Under the pieces are notes generated by a model, which was not told where the DNA came from, made no database searches, and saw only the letters and a list, made by a program, of their open reading frames with translations. Below are positions 54,393-64,000 of a stretch of 64,000 bases of DNA, one piece after another. Location: the NCBI GenBank assembly GCA_037447655.1, contig JBBHKE010001784.1:126001-190000 (forward strand). Reading direction: 5' to 3'. Origin of the DNA: Zygnema cylindricum (lineage: Eukaryota; Streptophyta; Zygnematophyceae; Zygnematales; Zygnemataceae). Numbering within the stretch: the first letter of the stretch is position 1; each line of letters starts with the position of its first letter. The position numbers and the translations under genes were made by a program.

Positions 54393-55704
54393 TGTTGATC
54401 TTCATGTATTTTCTAGGTCTGTTTTAGGAAAGATAAGTAGCAAAGGTAGTGTGCCACTAACCTCCATCTCCAACCCCCCACACTTGTTGTTGTGACTAAA
54501 GGCTAGAGAGGGAGCTATAGCCATGGCTGCCTTAACTCTCAAGAGAGACAAGAGTAGATAATGGTAGATTTACTAAAATAGGAATTTGACGGAAGCACGA
54601 TTTGATCGTGGTACCTTCCGTCCGTCAAACATCCCGTAGCCGTTAGCTTTGTCCATTTAGTCTAGGACTAGTGCTAAGATATATAGGGTTTGATAAATAT
54701 TTAAATAGTCACATGTATCGTTTTCCATTTAACATGATAACAGTATAAAAGGCAAATGAACAACTGTACTTTTAGTATCGGAAGAAAAAAATAGTACAAA
54801 CATTTTTTTCGACGGTTCTTATTAAATGACGATAATAATCAAACGCTTGTGGTTAGCGCCGAAATTGCAAGAAAAATACAATTTGGAGGTTCGCAAACGC
54901 CGCCACTCTGAATGACACGTGGCAACATCATACGGGTTTGCGAAATCTTCGGAACAAAAAAAACAAATCCGGAAATGACAAATGTTGCATTATGGCGATG
55001 TTGTAAAATGTATATACAAAAAGTACTCCAACACTTGTACTTTCTTGTACGGTACCGTATTTCAGACATGGCATGAACTCGAGCCACGTGGAAAGATAAC
55101 ATTTGATAGCACGAATTTTGGGAATGAAAAGAACGAGTCAGGATAAGACACGTGCTGGTTTTTTGGCCATGTCGTACGATGGCCGTATGAAAGGTACACC
55201 GACACCTGTACCTTTATGTACTTTACAATCTTGTCATTGGTTTGTACCTTAGTACTAGGGGGCTTAGAGAGGGGTTTTAGGACTTAGAATAATTTTGGTA
55301 GGTAGCTGCCTCTCCCAAATAACACCTTATATAAATGGCAAACTTTGGCAAGCTATAGCTATCAATTCAATTGACCAATGTCAATGATTCTTGTCGCTGC
55401 GGACTCAAAGGAGTTCACGCTACACAGGGGTGTAGTCGATCAGAGTTTTTGCCTGCCTGGATGGCTGCATTTCTAAAGGAAAGTCAAAGTGGGTGATTGT
55501 GTATAAATCTCGTATTCTAACTTTGAATTCTATGGTTGAACTGAGCACAGAGATAGTCTTCGTTCACACGGGTGAAGCTGTAATGGGGTTTTGATTGTTA
55601 TGGGGTTAATTATTTGGGTTTATATAAACTTGGAGTTGGCACTTTCTATATTTTCTTCTTTTGTTCTGCCAATTCTGTGTGGCAATGGAGCCCCTAGAAT
55701 TTCA
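54393..55704 (+). mobile_element. Solo LTR in E6 integrase, TSD AAGGT
   Basis: AAGGT lies at 54388-54392 and 55705-55709, interrupting CAQG of the integrase zinc finger. The LTR starts TGTTGATCTTCATG and ends ATGGAGCCCCTAGAATTTCA. It contains GCCATGGCTGCC, an antisense tRNA-like block at 54590-54662, two GTAC groups (55030-55060 and 55174-55228), TAGGACTTAG near 55277 and the leader. Confidence 0.95.
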
Positions 55705-57713
55705 AAGGTAAGGCCCACAGATTGCCCTTCAAAATTGCTACATAGAAAGGAAAAAAAAGTTTTTGATATGGTCCATACAGATATTTTGGGGCCAGCCAGA
55801 GTGCCCTCAGTGGGGAAAAAAAGGTACATGCTTACCATAACTAATAATTAGTTTAGGTACTCAAGAGTCTACTTTCTTAAGTCAAATTCTAGTGCACCAA
55901 CATACTTTAAAGTGTACAAAGATTTAAGTGATAGAAGTCAAGGGACTTTTATTAAAAGAATTAGCAATGACAATTGGGGATAATACACATCCAATCATTT
56001 CGAGGATTTTTTGAAAGATGAGAGATTGAAAAAACAAAAGACATTTCCTGATAATCTAAAACAAAATGGTCGAGCTGAAAGTTTGAACATAAACTTTAGG
56101 TGACAGTACTCAAAGCAAGCTAACAGATAATATGATACGAAGACGCTTTTGGGCCGAAGCTATGACTTGTGCAAATTACATGAGAAATTGAGTTCCTACC
56201 TTAGCCATAATAAAAAAACACCATATGAGAGATGGGTTGGTAGAAAGACTAATGTATCTCATCTAAAGGTATTCGCAAAACAAATGTAAAGCTTGAACAC
56301 TTACAGATCTGATTGGAAACTAGATGCCCGCGGAAAAACACAATACTTAGTGGGGTATGATAAAGATGTTAAAGGATATAAAGTACATGATCTAGGAAAA
56401 CAAGACATCATAATGGTTAAGCATATCGTGGTGATGAATAAACGGTCATCTAAAGATTTTTCAAATATTCAAAAACCATCAAAATCAAGTTTGAATCAGA
56501 AAGTGAAGAAGATTCAGATCTTCCTAACATTAATGTAGCTCAACAGATCATGTCAAATTAAAAAGAAATTTAAAATGAGAGCGAGACACTTGTGGATTCA
56601 CAACTCCTTGCTCACTTTGATGAGAGAAAAGAAGAGATAGTGGAACCAAAATCCATGGATAAGTGAGTAGGTCATAACATTTGAAACATCCCAAGACTCC
56701 CCTCCATTCCAACCTCAAATTTGAAAGAGGACAAAAAAACAAGCCATCAACATAGTAACAAAGTTGTCACACCTTGTGAGCCACAAACTTATATAAAATC
56801 AATGAATAGTCTAAAAAATGACAGATGGGTGAGAGCGAAAAATGATGAAACAACTTTAATTATGGAAGCTAAAACATGGGAGTTAGTGGACTATCCACTG
56901 GATAGAAAAATTGTTGGATGCAAGCGGGCATTCAAGCTAAAGCTCAATCCAACTAATACTATAGAAAGTTATAAAGCTAGATGCCATATTAGTAGCTAAA
57001 GGATACACCCAAGAGGAGGGGATTGATTATGAGGAGATTCTTGCACCAATTGTATGTTTTCCCTCTGTGAGGATTTTCCTCCGTCTAGCAGTAGCAAAAG
57101 AAATGAAGATACACCATATGGACACCTAGACAATCTTCCTCAAAAGTGAATTAGAAAAAAATATACTTATGAGGCAGCTGTAGAGATTTATGGAAGATGG
57201 AGAGGAAGGTAAGGTATGCAGACTCATTAAGTCTTTGTTTGGACTGAAACACTCCCTTTGTCAATAAAAAAAGAAACTTTATGATTTTCTAACCAATTTG
57301 AGGTAAGTCTGAATCGGTTCTGATCACTCTATCTATATGTTTGAAGATGAAGAAGGGGACATTTTAATTTCTATATATGTGGATGATCTGTTTGTTTTGA
57401 GTAGCTCAATTGAGAAGATAAATCAATTGAAAAGAGATCTGAGAGGGGTTTTGATAAAAAAGATTCAGGTAAGGCAAAATATATTATGGGAATACAAATG
57501 GAGAGAGACAAAGAGAGGAGAATTATAATATTGACCCCGAAAGATGCCACAAGGAGTATGTTGAGAAGTTTTAGATAGACAAGGCAAATCATTTTACCAC
57601 TCCTATAGATTTAAAAAAAGTTAGTTAGGGGAGTTCAGAGGGAGGGATATTTCTCATTGGTAATGAGATAGGACTACAACAGAGACAATTTATTAAAACA
57701 ATTCCAAAGACAA

Positions 57714-57828
57714 TTTATAAAGAGAATTCCATATTGGCAAGTTGTTGGTAGTCTCATATATTTTATGAATTGAGACAATTCCATATTGGCAATTTGTAGG
57801 TAGTCTCATACATTTTATCAATTGTACC
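57714..57828 (+). repeat. Tandem duplication of about 55 bp in E6 RT
   Basis: ATTCCATATTGGCAA(G/T)TTGT-GGTAGTCTCATA-ATTTTAT-AATTG occurs twice in a row. The first copy runs to the GAG of 57773, the second from CAATTCC. It duplicates the RT motif IPYWQVVGSLIYFMN. Confidence 0.88.
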
Positions 57829-58527
57829 ACACCAGACATAGCGGGGGCTGGAGTCTTAAGTAAAAGTATGATCTTAGGAAGAGAGATTGAGAGGTTGCCA
57901 AAGAAAGATGAGATACTTAATAGGGACAAGAGATCTGTGGTTGGATTTTGGAGGAGAGAGGACGGACATCACCACTTGGAGTGATTCGAGTTATCGGGAT
58001 GTTCTTATAAGGAGATGCACATCTAGATATGTTTTGCATGTGGGGAAGAGTGTTTGTGGTTGGAGTAGCGAGCAACTAATGGTGGTTGCTTAGCCAATAC
58101 GGGGGCTAAATACGTCTTTTTTTTTTGCTGTCAAAGAATTAATGTGGGTGAAATCTCTATTGCAAGAACTTGGGTTCATGAAGCTTGGTGTGGAGGAAGG
58201 TTTTTTTGATAATTAGGCTGGAATTGCAATTGTAGCCAACCTAAAACACCATTTTAAAGCAAAACATATCGACATAAGGTTGAGTTTTGTCAGGGAAAAA
58301 GTTGAAAATAAGATTGTCAGCCTGGAGTATAAACAAAAAAGGGAGATTGTTGCAAACATAAAGAAAATGCCAGTACCATCTCCCTAACCAAAATTTTGTA
58401 GAGAACAATTTGGATTCAAACAAAAAAGTGAATAGAAAATAAAGGGGGTGTTAAAATATGTGTTTTTTCTTTGATGTATTTTCTTAGTTAGTTTAGGAAA
58501 TAAAAAGTTTCTGAAGATAGCTAGGTT

Positions 58528-58735
58528 TTAAACTCTCACTCTCAAATCCCCACAGTTGTTGTAGTAAATGGTAATCGGAGAGAGAGAGACAGCTAGGTTC
58601 TAAACTTTCACTCTCATATCCCCACACTTGTTGTAGTAAATGGTAATCGGAGAGAGAGACAACTAGGTTCTAAACTGTCACTCTCAGATCCCCACACTTG
58701 TTGCAGTAAATGTTGATCGGAGAGAGAGACAGAGA
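58528..58735 (+). repeat. Three tandem units of about 68 bp in LTR C
   Basis: Each unit has CACTCTCA-ATCCCCACA, then CTTGTTG-AGTAAATG and TCGGAGAGAGAGAC. The single-copy counterpart in other LTRs is the ACTTGTCGCAGTCACT segment near the CCATGGCTGC box. The second and third units are more alike than the first. Confidence 0.9.
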
Positions 58736-58910
58736 GATAGATCCATGGATGCGTGAGCAAACAGTGAAGACAAGTGGAAAAAAAAAGTAGATTATACAAA
58801 AAGATTACGCACCAGCTAGGATTTGATCCTGTCCCCACAGTTTGTCTGAATAACTAGTAGCTTTTTCCTACGGTCTAGAAACTGTGCTCGGATATAGGGT
58901 CTGATAGCTT

Positions 58911-58968
58911 TTTAAGAAGATACTTATAAATGAAATCTTTTTAAGAAGATACTTATAAATGAAATCAA
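58911..58968 (+). repeat. 29-bp tandem duplication in LTR C
   Basis: TTTTTAAGAAGATACTTATA followed by AATGAAATC occurs twice, perfectly or nearly so, within the LTR. Confidence 0.9.
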
Positions 58969-60268
58969 TCTACTATGTTCGCAGGAAATATCGCATAGAA
59001 ACTGATAGAATTTCTTATGCCCTCCGGTACCGCACTACACAAATGAATCGGGCATTTATGTTAACAGAAAACATTAAAAGTTGGTTTACATAAGACGACT
59101 ATCGTTCAATCCGACATCTCAAAATGGTTGTTTTGGCGGTTCATTGACACTACGTCACCAAATGACACGTAGCAAAGCAACATTGGGTGGTGGAATCTTC
59201 GGAGAGCACCTGGACGAACCTTAATAAGATAAGCGTCCTTTCCATGGCCATGCCGCACCTAGACCGTACAAAAGGTACGATGGGACCATTACCTTAGTGT
59301 ACGGTACATTCATGTGAATGGTGCTGTATAGTAGTATAAAGGTGTAATTCTGTGACCTCCATTGGTACACAGAATGTCCACCTTAGGTGAAGCCTCTAGG
59401 ATAGTATATGCACTTTTGACTTTGACAATGAATAAGTCCCACCCTGGGACGCAAAAACTCAGACTGGCTACACGCTTGTGTAGCCTATACTCCCTTGAGT
59501 CCGCTGCAAAAAGAATCACTGAATTTGCTCACTTGAGCATTACGTTATGGTTGTTCGAAGACAACATATTTGTACAGATGGCCTCTAAGAGAGAGGACTT
59601 TTTCAAAGAGAGGAATTTTTCAAATTTTGTCTAAGTCCTGAAAAACTCCTAATAGCTAATCTAAACCAATCAAAAGTAAAATACCCTAATTATTGTACAT
59701 ACAAAGTACAGCAGCCGCTGTACTTTATGTACGGATATATTCGGCATCATTCCCGGTCTGCCACGTGGCAAAATAGGTCAATGGCATTCTGTCCCTTTTT
59801 TTTCCGACATCCTATAGGATGATGCCACGTGTCATTTCCTCCCATTTCGCCGAACTTCTCCCAAATAGTCGTTTCGACATACCGGCACTCACGCGTGCCG
59901 TCCGTTCTCTTCACGGTGATCAATTGCAGCTGTTCGATTTGACGGCGCGCTAAATAAATGTTGACCGTTGAATTTCACTGGTCAAATTTTCGTGTTGACC
60001 GTTGAATATCGACGGTTAACATTCCGTGTTGACAGCATAAACTTTCTTCTTGCTTCGCGAGCCGTCGATCGCGACATTTAATTTCGTCCGTCGAAATCAA
60101 ATGTTTGTTTCATTTATTTCGTGCGGTACCATAGGTTCCATGTTTCGTTTCATTCCGTAAGTCGCTAAAAGGAATATGTCACAATTCCATTTTTAAATAG
60201 TTATCAAACATAATATATGTATCGATTCATCATGACTTAACGGATAAGGCGGACGCCTATCCCGTACG

Positions 60269-61704
60269 TGTTGAAATTGGAAAGCTTTAGTCCTCAGTAA
60301 ATGAGTATGTGAGAAGAGTTTTAGGACTTAGAATAAATCTGGTCTAAGTCATGTAATACTGGCCTGATTTAGTGTGACAGTGGCAGCATTACAAAAGAGT
60401 GAAATGACCTTTCTCGGGACACGCGGCGTTAGCAGGCGCGGATCAAATGTATATGTACGATCACGATCCAGTACAGTTAAAGGAATCAACGGCTGATACG
60501 AATCGAGTCGATGGACTCGATTCAAGATGGGACCACATTGGGATAATATAGCTGGACGCGTGTCGTCCATCGTAAAAGTAAACCTTACATCTTACGGCGT
60601 TCCGCAAAGTCTGGAACGCACTTAAACCGAAGCTAATCGAACAGTACGCAATTTGATAGTTACACACGACAAACAATTCGAATGCAAGAATGAATGGCGG
60701 ATATGAATCGAGTCGACGGACGCGATTCGTAAGGAAACCACATTTGGACAATGAATTTGGACGCGTGTCGTCCATCGCGAAGAAACATAATTTATCTTAC
60801 GGTGTTCCTCAAATAACGGAAGACTCTTTTACAGAATGTAATGTAGTCGTTTGATCCCGGGTACATCAACGACGGAGGAAATCTGACGGGACCACAGCTG
60901 ACTAAGCAAGTCGCGTCGCTTTGCGCAACCAACTTGCTACCAAGAGATTTCATTTTTAATGGTACAGTCTTTTGGACGAATTCGACAAATGTTGACAAAG
61001 CAAGTGGCACAATTTATGTACGGCCACGATCTGTAAATATCTGAAACAACTTTAATTTGTATGTAGTGAATTAGTTTTTAGTGTTATTTTATTGAAATTG
61101 GATAAAAGATATAATTAGGGTTTTGGACGTAATTTCGGTACAGCAGACGTACCGTTAACGTACAGTGTCCTTATTAGTGTACAGTACTTAGATACACGTG
61201 TAGTATCTTGATAAGTGCAGGGCTCAGTAGATAACTCTGTCAGTATAAAATGTAGGACTTAGTTTTATTTTGATTATCAGCTGAATTTATTAAAGTAATG
61301 GCAGACTGTTTTTCTGCATCTTTGACCTGTCAGTGTGATCACTCTGATTATTATCTGGATATGAAACTTTGTGTGTATGTCCTATGATATATAAACTATA
61401 TGGTTGTGTAGTTTCATTCTATTATGCTGTTTCTGTAGAATTCTGTGAGAGATTTAATTGGTTAGTTTGATAAGCTGTCAGCTGTTTTTAGGAAACTCTG
61501 GAGCTCATAACTTTTGGATTCCTTTGTGAATCAGGCTGTAATTTTGGGAAGTTATGGTGTTCAGTATATACTGCATATTAGTGCAGTTTAAGGTGATTCT
61601 GTGTATTGTGGATTAATCTGTGTTGTCTGAAACACAGCTGTTTTGGGGTAGTCTGTGGGTGTCTTCCGTGAGTAATCTATGGCTGAAATAGGCTATGGAC
61701 AACA
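60269..61704 (+). mobile_element. LTR A: solo LTR, TSD GTACG
   Basis: GTACG lies at 60264-60268 and 61705-61709. It runs from TGTTGAAATTGGAAAGC to GGCTATGGACAACA (1436 bp). The last 26 bases open a gag-like frame, MAEIGYGQQ. It belongs to another family than E1 or E3 and shares its second half with LTR D. TAGGACTTAG occurs near 60325 and 61254. A 200-bp unit is duplicated at 60479-60830. Confidence 0.93.
60479..60830 (+). repeat. Diverged tandem duplication in LTR A
   Basis: Two units share the order GAATCGAGTCGA-GGA-CGATTC, CCACATT-GGA, GGACGCGTGTCGTCCATCG and CTTACGG-GTTCC. They differ by many substitutions, so the duplication is old. GAATCGAGTCGATGGACTCGATTC is also a near-palindrome. Confidence 0.8.
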
Positions 61705-62195
61705 GTACGGTCCTCGTCCTGAGGTTACAAGATCAAATATTCCTGTGTCACAAATCTTTTGCAGGAGCTTTGTCTTCTGTATATCTTCTCATCTGTCTAA
61801 GGCAGCCATGGCTGCCTGCCAATTCTCAGTGACTACGACAAGTATGAGAACTGCAAGACTCAAAAAGGTAGAATACAAAATATCACTTTTTAACAAAAGG
61901 GGTTCAGAGAGAGTTTTAGGACTTAGTGTTTTTGTAGGTAGCCACCTCTCTCCCAGAGTGCTTTTGTACAAATAAGCATTTTTGCTTCTTTTTAACTCAT
62001 CACCAGGTTGGGCGTTTTGAGTGATTTTTTTTTTTGTGGACTCAATGCATCCCAGTTTACACAAGGTGATAGTCATAAAGAAACTTTACCTACAGGGTGG
62101 CAAAAGTTCCAAAAGCAAGTGAGCCATTGAAAATTCACTAGAGGCTTTATATACAAAGGAAAAATTATGTGATTATGGGAGACACGGAATTGCAT

Positions 62196-62454
62196 ACCAC
62201 AAACAAGAGGGAAGAAGACAAGCAGAACATGTGAGATCATTTATTTTGGGCATGGGGATCCACACGTGTTATGGCACGAAAAGTATGGTGGCTTCCATAA
62301 ATGACGAAATTAGAATGACTCAGCTCTATATGCTTAGCTAAAAAATTAAGGCATACGCACATTTCAAGCTTCTCAAAGCAAGCGAGCAAGCAAAATATAG
62401 TTGATTTCTCTTCTTGTGTTTAAATGTTTAACATATGTGAGAATGTATAATTCG
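62196..62454. other. No recognisable feature
   Basis: About 260 bases between LTR C and LTR D with no recognisable repeat or frame. If E6 were a simple insertion, its 3' target duplication should begin at TACCA here, but the 5' side is rearranged and cannot be compared. Confidence 0.4.
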
Positions 62455-63456
62455 TGTTGTTTTAAAGACTTAATTACTTACACACCTGTTTTATAGTAGT
62501 CTTGATAATACGGTATGAGACGTACTTAATTTGGGGGAATTAAAAGTACTAGTAAAATTAATGGACTAATTGAGTGGCGCGGAATGCGCTGAGAAATGGA
62601 CGGCGGATCGCGAAGCAATCCGAGGATTAATATTCAAATTCTTTTAAAAAGAATACGTCGGCCGTACGGAATATAATGCGACAGGCGACATTTATCGCAA
62701 ATGACGTGTACTTTATACGTGACACGCCGGATTTATTTCAAAGGACCCGATTATGGTACGGTTGATTTGGATGACAAGACATTATTTCATTGAGTGACCC
62801 AGCATACGATTTTGTTAGATTGCGTGTAGTTGTAAATATTTGAAACAACAATGGTTTGTCTTTATGTGTATTAGTTATTAGTGTACATCTACTCATTCTG
62901 ACATATATCGAATTATCCTGGTATACTAACATTAATAGAGGTAGCTGGAAGTAAGCGTACGTCTGGTATGCCTCCGTAGAATCAGTAGTGAACCTGTGTA
63001 TAAACTGTAGGACTTAGTTTATTCACAGTATCACAGTCATATTTATCAAAGCTATGGCAAACTGTTTTTTGCATTTTTGACCTGTTGGTGTGATCACTCT
63101 GTTTGATTTTTTCATATGATACTCTGTGAAGTTTTTCTATGATATAAAATCTGTATGTGTGCGAAGTTTCATTCTATTCTGTTATCTGTGTAAGATTCTG
63201 TGAGAAGTCAAAGTGGTTAGTTTGTAAAGTTGTCAGCTGTTTTTGGAAAATTCTGAAGCTTATATCTTCTAAGTTCCTTGGTAGATTTGGCTGTAACTTT
63301 GGTATTTTACAGTTTCTATAGCATACTGCATATTGGTGCAGTTTGAATATATTTTGTTTATTGTGGAGCAATCTGTGCTGTCTAAACAGAATTGTTTGAG
63401 GGTAGTCTGTCGTGCTTCCGATATTAGTCCATGGCTAAAATAGGCTATGGACAACA
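62455..63456 (+). mobile_element. LTR D, related to LTR A (left boundary approximate)
   Basis: From about 62820 it follows LTR A: TGTAAATATTTGAAACAAC, TGTAGGACTTAG, GTGTGATCACTCTG, GCGAAGTTTCATTCTATTC, and the end ATGGCTAAAATAGGCTATGG-ACAACA. The first part differs from A. A possible start TGTTGTTTTAAAG lies at 62455. The flanks ATTCG and AACTC do not match, so it may be one LTR of a truncated element or a misjudged boundary. Confidence 0.65.
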
Positions 63457-64000
63457 AACTCAAAGGTACGTAAATTGTACTAATGTGTACTTCAAATGTA
63501 AAATTTTAGACAACTATCTACGCGCAGCAAAAATGTCTCTGAAATTAGCAATTCCCTATTTTAAACATCGAATATTAACCTACGTGTTCCCAACCAGAAT
63601 AAGCCACGCAAAAAAAAAATGGTTTACTAACGTGACCTAATAGAAAACATGCCCTTTATTAAACGTATTAGTAAAATTCAGAAACGCATAATCTAAGTTC
63701 GGCCAAAAATGTAATAGCCCTTATAGTTGGCTGTTACAAAATTCCTAATAGAAATTCACACTGAGTGAAGACCCGATATGGCCTCCAAGTTTATGCGTGT
63801 ACCGAGTCACTTTGTGTTACTTTGTATTATTATTATTATATTTTGCATTGTACTGTTTCCTAGTTGGTACTGTAGTTAAGGGAATATAGTGTGTATGAAT
63901 TGATTTTTTTGTGAGACGGAAATTTATCCGTTTTTTCCTACGGCCTCTTCTTTGTGTTTGGTAAAGCTTCTTGCTAAGGCCTCTTCTCCATCAAGCGCGG
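63457..64000. other. No recognisable feature
   Basis: Flanking DNA after LTR D. No gag sequence continues after the LTR-borne start codon and no primer site is visible, which argues for a solo or truncated LTR. The window ends in ordinary AT-rich sequence. Confidence 0.4.

Larger units (their letters stand above)
53368..58448 (+). pseudogene. Copia E6: gag to RNase H remnant, with a solo LTR inside
   Basis: Gag pieces (LPNDFENVVKRVQDLDD; IVRESTVEIRRGGKSVQAL; a CHFCKKCSH zinc-knuckle trace), linker EIEYGDGRVVTTT, integrase DCDGCAQG interrupted at 54393-55704, then MVHTDILGPARVPSVGKKRYML, NLKQNGRAESLN and WVGRKTNVSHLKVFAKQM. RT traces follow (WELVDYPLDRKIVGC; IYVDDLFVL with intact YVDD near 57375-57386) and RNase H (TTWSDSSYRDVLIRR; DIRLSFVREKVENKIVSL). 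The Trp after the PRQ-like motif is TAA and the Trp before E-V-A-K is TGA. More than 40 lesions. A polypurine AAAGGGGG precedes its LTR. Confidence 0.9.
59343..61895 (-). mobile_element. LTR B: solo LTR, TSD AAAGG, interrupted
   Basis: AAAGG lies at 59338-59342 and 61896-61900. On the minus strand it starts TGTTAAAAAGTGATATTTTG and ends ATGGAGGTCACAGAATTACA. It has the CCATGGCTGCC box near 61806 and GTAC motifs near 59700-59735. Its tRNA-like block (GACTTAACGGATAAGGCGG ... GATCAAATATTCCTG) is split by LTR A. Net length about 1.1 kb. Confidence 0.92.
58449..62195 (+). mobile_element. LTR C: E6 3' LTR, interrupted
   Basis: It starts TGTTAAAATATGTG after AAAGGGGG and ends ATGGGAGACACGGAATTGCA at 62195. 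LTR B (59343-61895) is inserted at AAAGG. Without it LTR C is about 1.19 kb. It holds a threefold tandem repeat (58528-58735), an antisense tRNA-like block near 58810-58875, GTAC motifs at 59265-59310, and, beyond LTR B, TAGGACTTAG and the leader. Confidence 0.88.

Noticed and set aside
60349-60775. Two similar minus-strand frames starting MDDTRP
   Set aside because: They arise from the tandem duplication in LTR A and share no family motif.

Overview
This window looks like repeat-dense, gene-poor nuclear DNA of a land plant. The evidence is several Ty1/copia LTR retrotransposon families, Harbinger-, hAT- and TA-targeting MITEs, and one dead plant-type (CYP71-clan-like) cytochrome P450. Species cannot be read from the sequence. 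The copia primer site (complementary to the anticodon arm of initiator tRNA-Met, not its 3' end) is unusual among familiar angiosperm copia elements and hints at a non-seed plant, but that is inference. I found no gene that looks functional, no rRNA, no intact tRNA and no CRISPR. All relationships below were found by eye.

Layout. 1-11400: two copies of a repeat (R1), the second carrying a solo LTR that the first lacks; between them a degraded duplicate of the P450 upstream region (next to a 10-N gap), two TA-flanked MITEs and three Harbinger-type MITEs. 11400-13050: low-information DNA. 13059-23089: a Russian-doll nest. A TA-MITE holds a hAT element, which holds a Harbinger MITE, which holds another hAT element, which holds copia element E1 (plus strand); most layers have their own target duplications. 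23263-25090: a decayed copia gag-pol. 25541-27500: the P450 pseudogene (minus) and its CT-rich upstream region. 27860-32400: more MITEs and GTAC-rich repeats. 32410-41023: copia element E2 (minus), same subfamily as E1, flanked by TAAGC, with its 3' end displaced by a 2.5-kb block from another copia family (E4). 41030-46950: R1 fragments, a decayed minus copia (E5) split by a solo LTR, and further LTRs. 46953-53185: complete but dead copia element E3 (minus). 53254-62195: chimeric copia E6 (plus), with a solo LTR in its integrase and a 3' LTR containing a second LTR that contains a third. 62455-63456: a further LTR.

How it fits together. Nearly all copia LTRs here, across clearly different families, share a plan: a CCATGGCTGC-like box; an antisense tRNA-like block; clustered GTAC motifs before a TATA box; TAGGACTTAG; two small leader hairpins; and a gag start codon a few codons before the LTR end, so gag begins inside the LTR and, in E1, the primer site is itself gag coding sequence. 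E1 and E2 share inactivating changes in protease and reverse transcriptase and two identical stop codons, which suggests that defective elements were moved in trans or that the copies were homogenised by conversion.
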